Source: Acidobacteriaceae bacterium (GTDB taxonomy: Bacteria > Acidobacteriota > Terriglobia > Terriglobales > Acidobacteriaceae). From it: 6,676 bases of DNA. Where the stretch lies: positions 1 through 6,676 of the forward strand of contig JASHVU010000191.1 of assembly GCA_030044455.1 (NCBI GenBank). Direction: 5' to 3'. Below, in pieces: positions 5,980 to 6,676 of this stretch (its first letter is position 1; each line of letters begins with the position of its first letter). The position numbers and the translations under genes are program-made. The notes under the pieces were generated by a model. That model was not told the DNA's origin. It did no database searches and saw only the letters and a program-made list of their open reading frames with translations.

Positions 5980-6676
5980 GTGCATCCCGTCCTCTTCCAC
6001 ATCGGGTCTCTCATCATTCCGTCGTACGGAGCGATGGCCGCAATCGGTGTGCTCGCCGCGCTCTTCGTGGCGCTGCGAACCGCGCGCATTGCGGGAGTGG
6101 ATGCTGCAAACCTCTGGAACCTGTGCGTGATCTCGATCTGCGCCGCGCTCGTGGCCGAGCGGCTGCTTCTGGTGGCAGTCAACTGGAGCGCAGTTCGGCA
6201 ACATCCGCAATGGGCGCTGGGCCTGGCCATGGTGCACCATCCCCTGCTCGCGGGCATCGGGGTGCTTGCCGCAGCTGGCTCGGCTGCGTTGTATATTCGT
6301 CTCCGCAAAATGCCGGCCCTGGCCGCGGCCGACGCGCTGGCCGCGCCGATTGCATTGGGATTGGCCTGCGAACAGGTTGGCGCATTACTGGCCGGCTCCG
6401 GATACGGCACCGAGACAACCGCCCCCTGGGCGGTCACTTACAACAGTCCCGCGGCTGCGCTGTGGAGCGGGACGCCGCTCGGCATTCCTTTGCACCCGGT
6501 GCAGGCCTATGCTGCGCTCGCCTTTCTCACGCTCGCCACGCTTCTAGTGGTCTGGCTTCCGGCCCGCCGCCGCGAAGGAGATATTGCCGGCGTTTGCCTG
6601 ATGGGGATGGGAGCCGCGGTTTATCTCACCGAGTTCTGGCGCGACCCCGAGGGACGGGGCACGATCCTGAATGGCA
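5980..6676 (+). CDS. Lgt-family membrane protein, divergent (3' end cut by window)
   Basis: 232 residues are visible; the frame runs off the right edge. Lgt transfers diacylglyceryl from phosphatidylglycerol to the lipobox cysteine of prolipoproteins in the inner membrane. Family marks are HPVLFHIGSLIIPSYG at the N-terminus, GYGTETTAPWAV (141-152), LHPVQAY (171-177) and EFWRDPEGRG (218-227), with about six hydrophobic helices. Aligned from memory to E. coli Lgt, Y16 (Y26), H87 (H103), G143 (G154) and E218 (E243) are kept. Essential R143 is Q132, N146 is A135 and essential R239 is V214, and HGGL is HPLL. The family call is firm, but lipoprotein-modifying activity is doubtful; it may be a specialised or inactive paralogue, so I give no symbol. 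GTG 5980 is chosen because homology starts there. No clear Shine-Dalgarno precedes it, and TTG 5971 is the alternative. Confidence 0.82.
   Translation, partial: MHPVLFHIGSLIIPSYGAMAAIGVLAALFVALRTARIAGVDAANLWNLCVISICAALVAERLLLVAVNWSAVRQHPQWALGLAMVHHPLLAGIGVLAAAGSAALYIRLRKMPALAAADALAAPIALGLACEQVGALLAGSGYGTETTAPWAVTYNSPAAALWSGTPLGIPLHPVQAYAALAFLTLATLLVVWLPARRREGDIAGVCLMGMGAAVYLTEFWRDPEGRGTILNG

Noticed and set aside
5942..6130. 62-codon plus-strand frame starting ATG with AGGAA just before it
   Set aside because: It is out of frame with the clear Lgt-family reading frame starting at 5980, and its translation (rich in Ser, Arg and Cys) resembles no family. It is kept only as a possible leader frame.
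5815..6240. Minus-strand open frame of 141 codons
   Set aside because: It spans the 3' arm of the 6S RNA, both hairpins and the Lgt-like gene on the other strand. Its composition is not protein-like.
1..6676. Mobile element, CRISPR array, phage or defence system
   Set aside because: No transposase, integrase, terminal inverted repeats, regularly spaced repeats or toxin-antitoxin pair are visible. All genes run the same way and look chromosomal.

Overview
The window looks like ordinary chromosomal DNA from a GC-rich Gram-negative bacterium, most likely an Acidobacteriota member of the Terriglobales/Acidobacteriaceae type. That assignment is an inference from protein character (an exported S53 peptidase, a TPR-TlpA fusion and the Lgt style) and from base composition. 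It was not searched. All five complete or near-complete genes, and the partial gene at the right edge, read left to right. No mobile element, CRISPR array, tRNA or rRNA was found.

Left part (1-2758): the 3' four-fifths of pheT (phenylalanyl-tRNA synthetase beta chain) is followed by a two-gene cell-division unit. The first gene encodes a ZapB/TIGR02449-like coiled-coil protein. It lies 7 bases upstream of zapA. A good -10 box just after pheT suggests that the pair has its own promoter.

Middle part (2759-5544): two exported proteins. One is a sedolisin-type (S53) serine-carboxyl peptidase with a complete catalytic set but an unusually short propeptide. The other is a periplasmic TPR protein fused to a TlpA-like thioredoxin domain (WCPPC).

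Right part (5545-6676): a 435-base stretch without a protein gene holds what I judge to be a 6S RNA (ssrS) of about 197 nt. It folds as a long rod with a symmetric central bubble of about 15 nt and a long closing stem. A matching promoter precedes it and two consecutive strong hairpins follow it. After that comes a partial integral-membrane gene of the Lgt (prolipoprotein diacylglyceryl transferase) family. Two arginines known to be essential in E. coli Lgt are replaced in it, so it may be a divergent paralogue with another activity.

The two observations most worth following up are the 6S RNA gene and the arginine-lacking Lgt homologue beside it.
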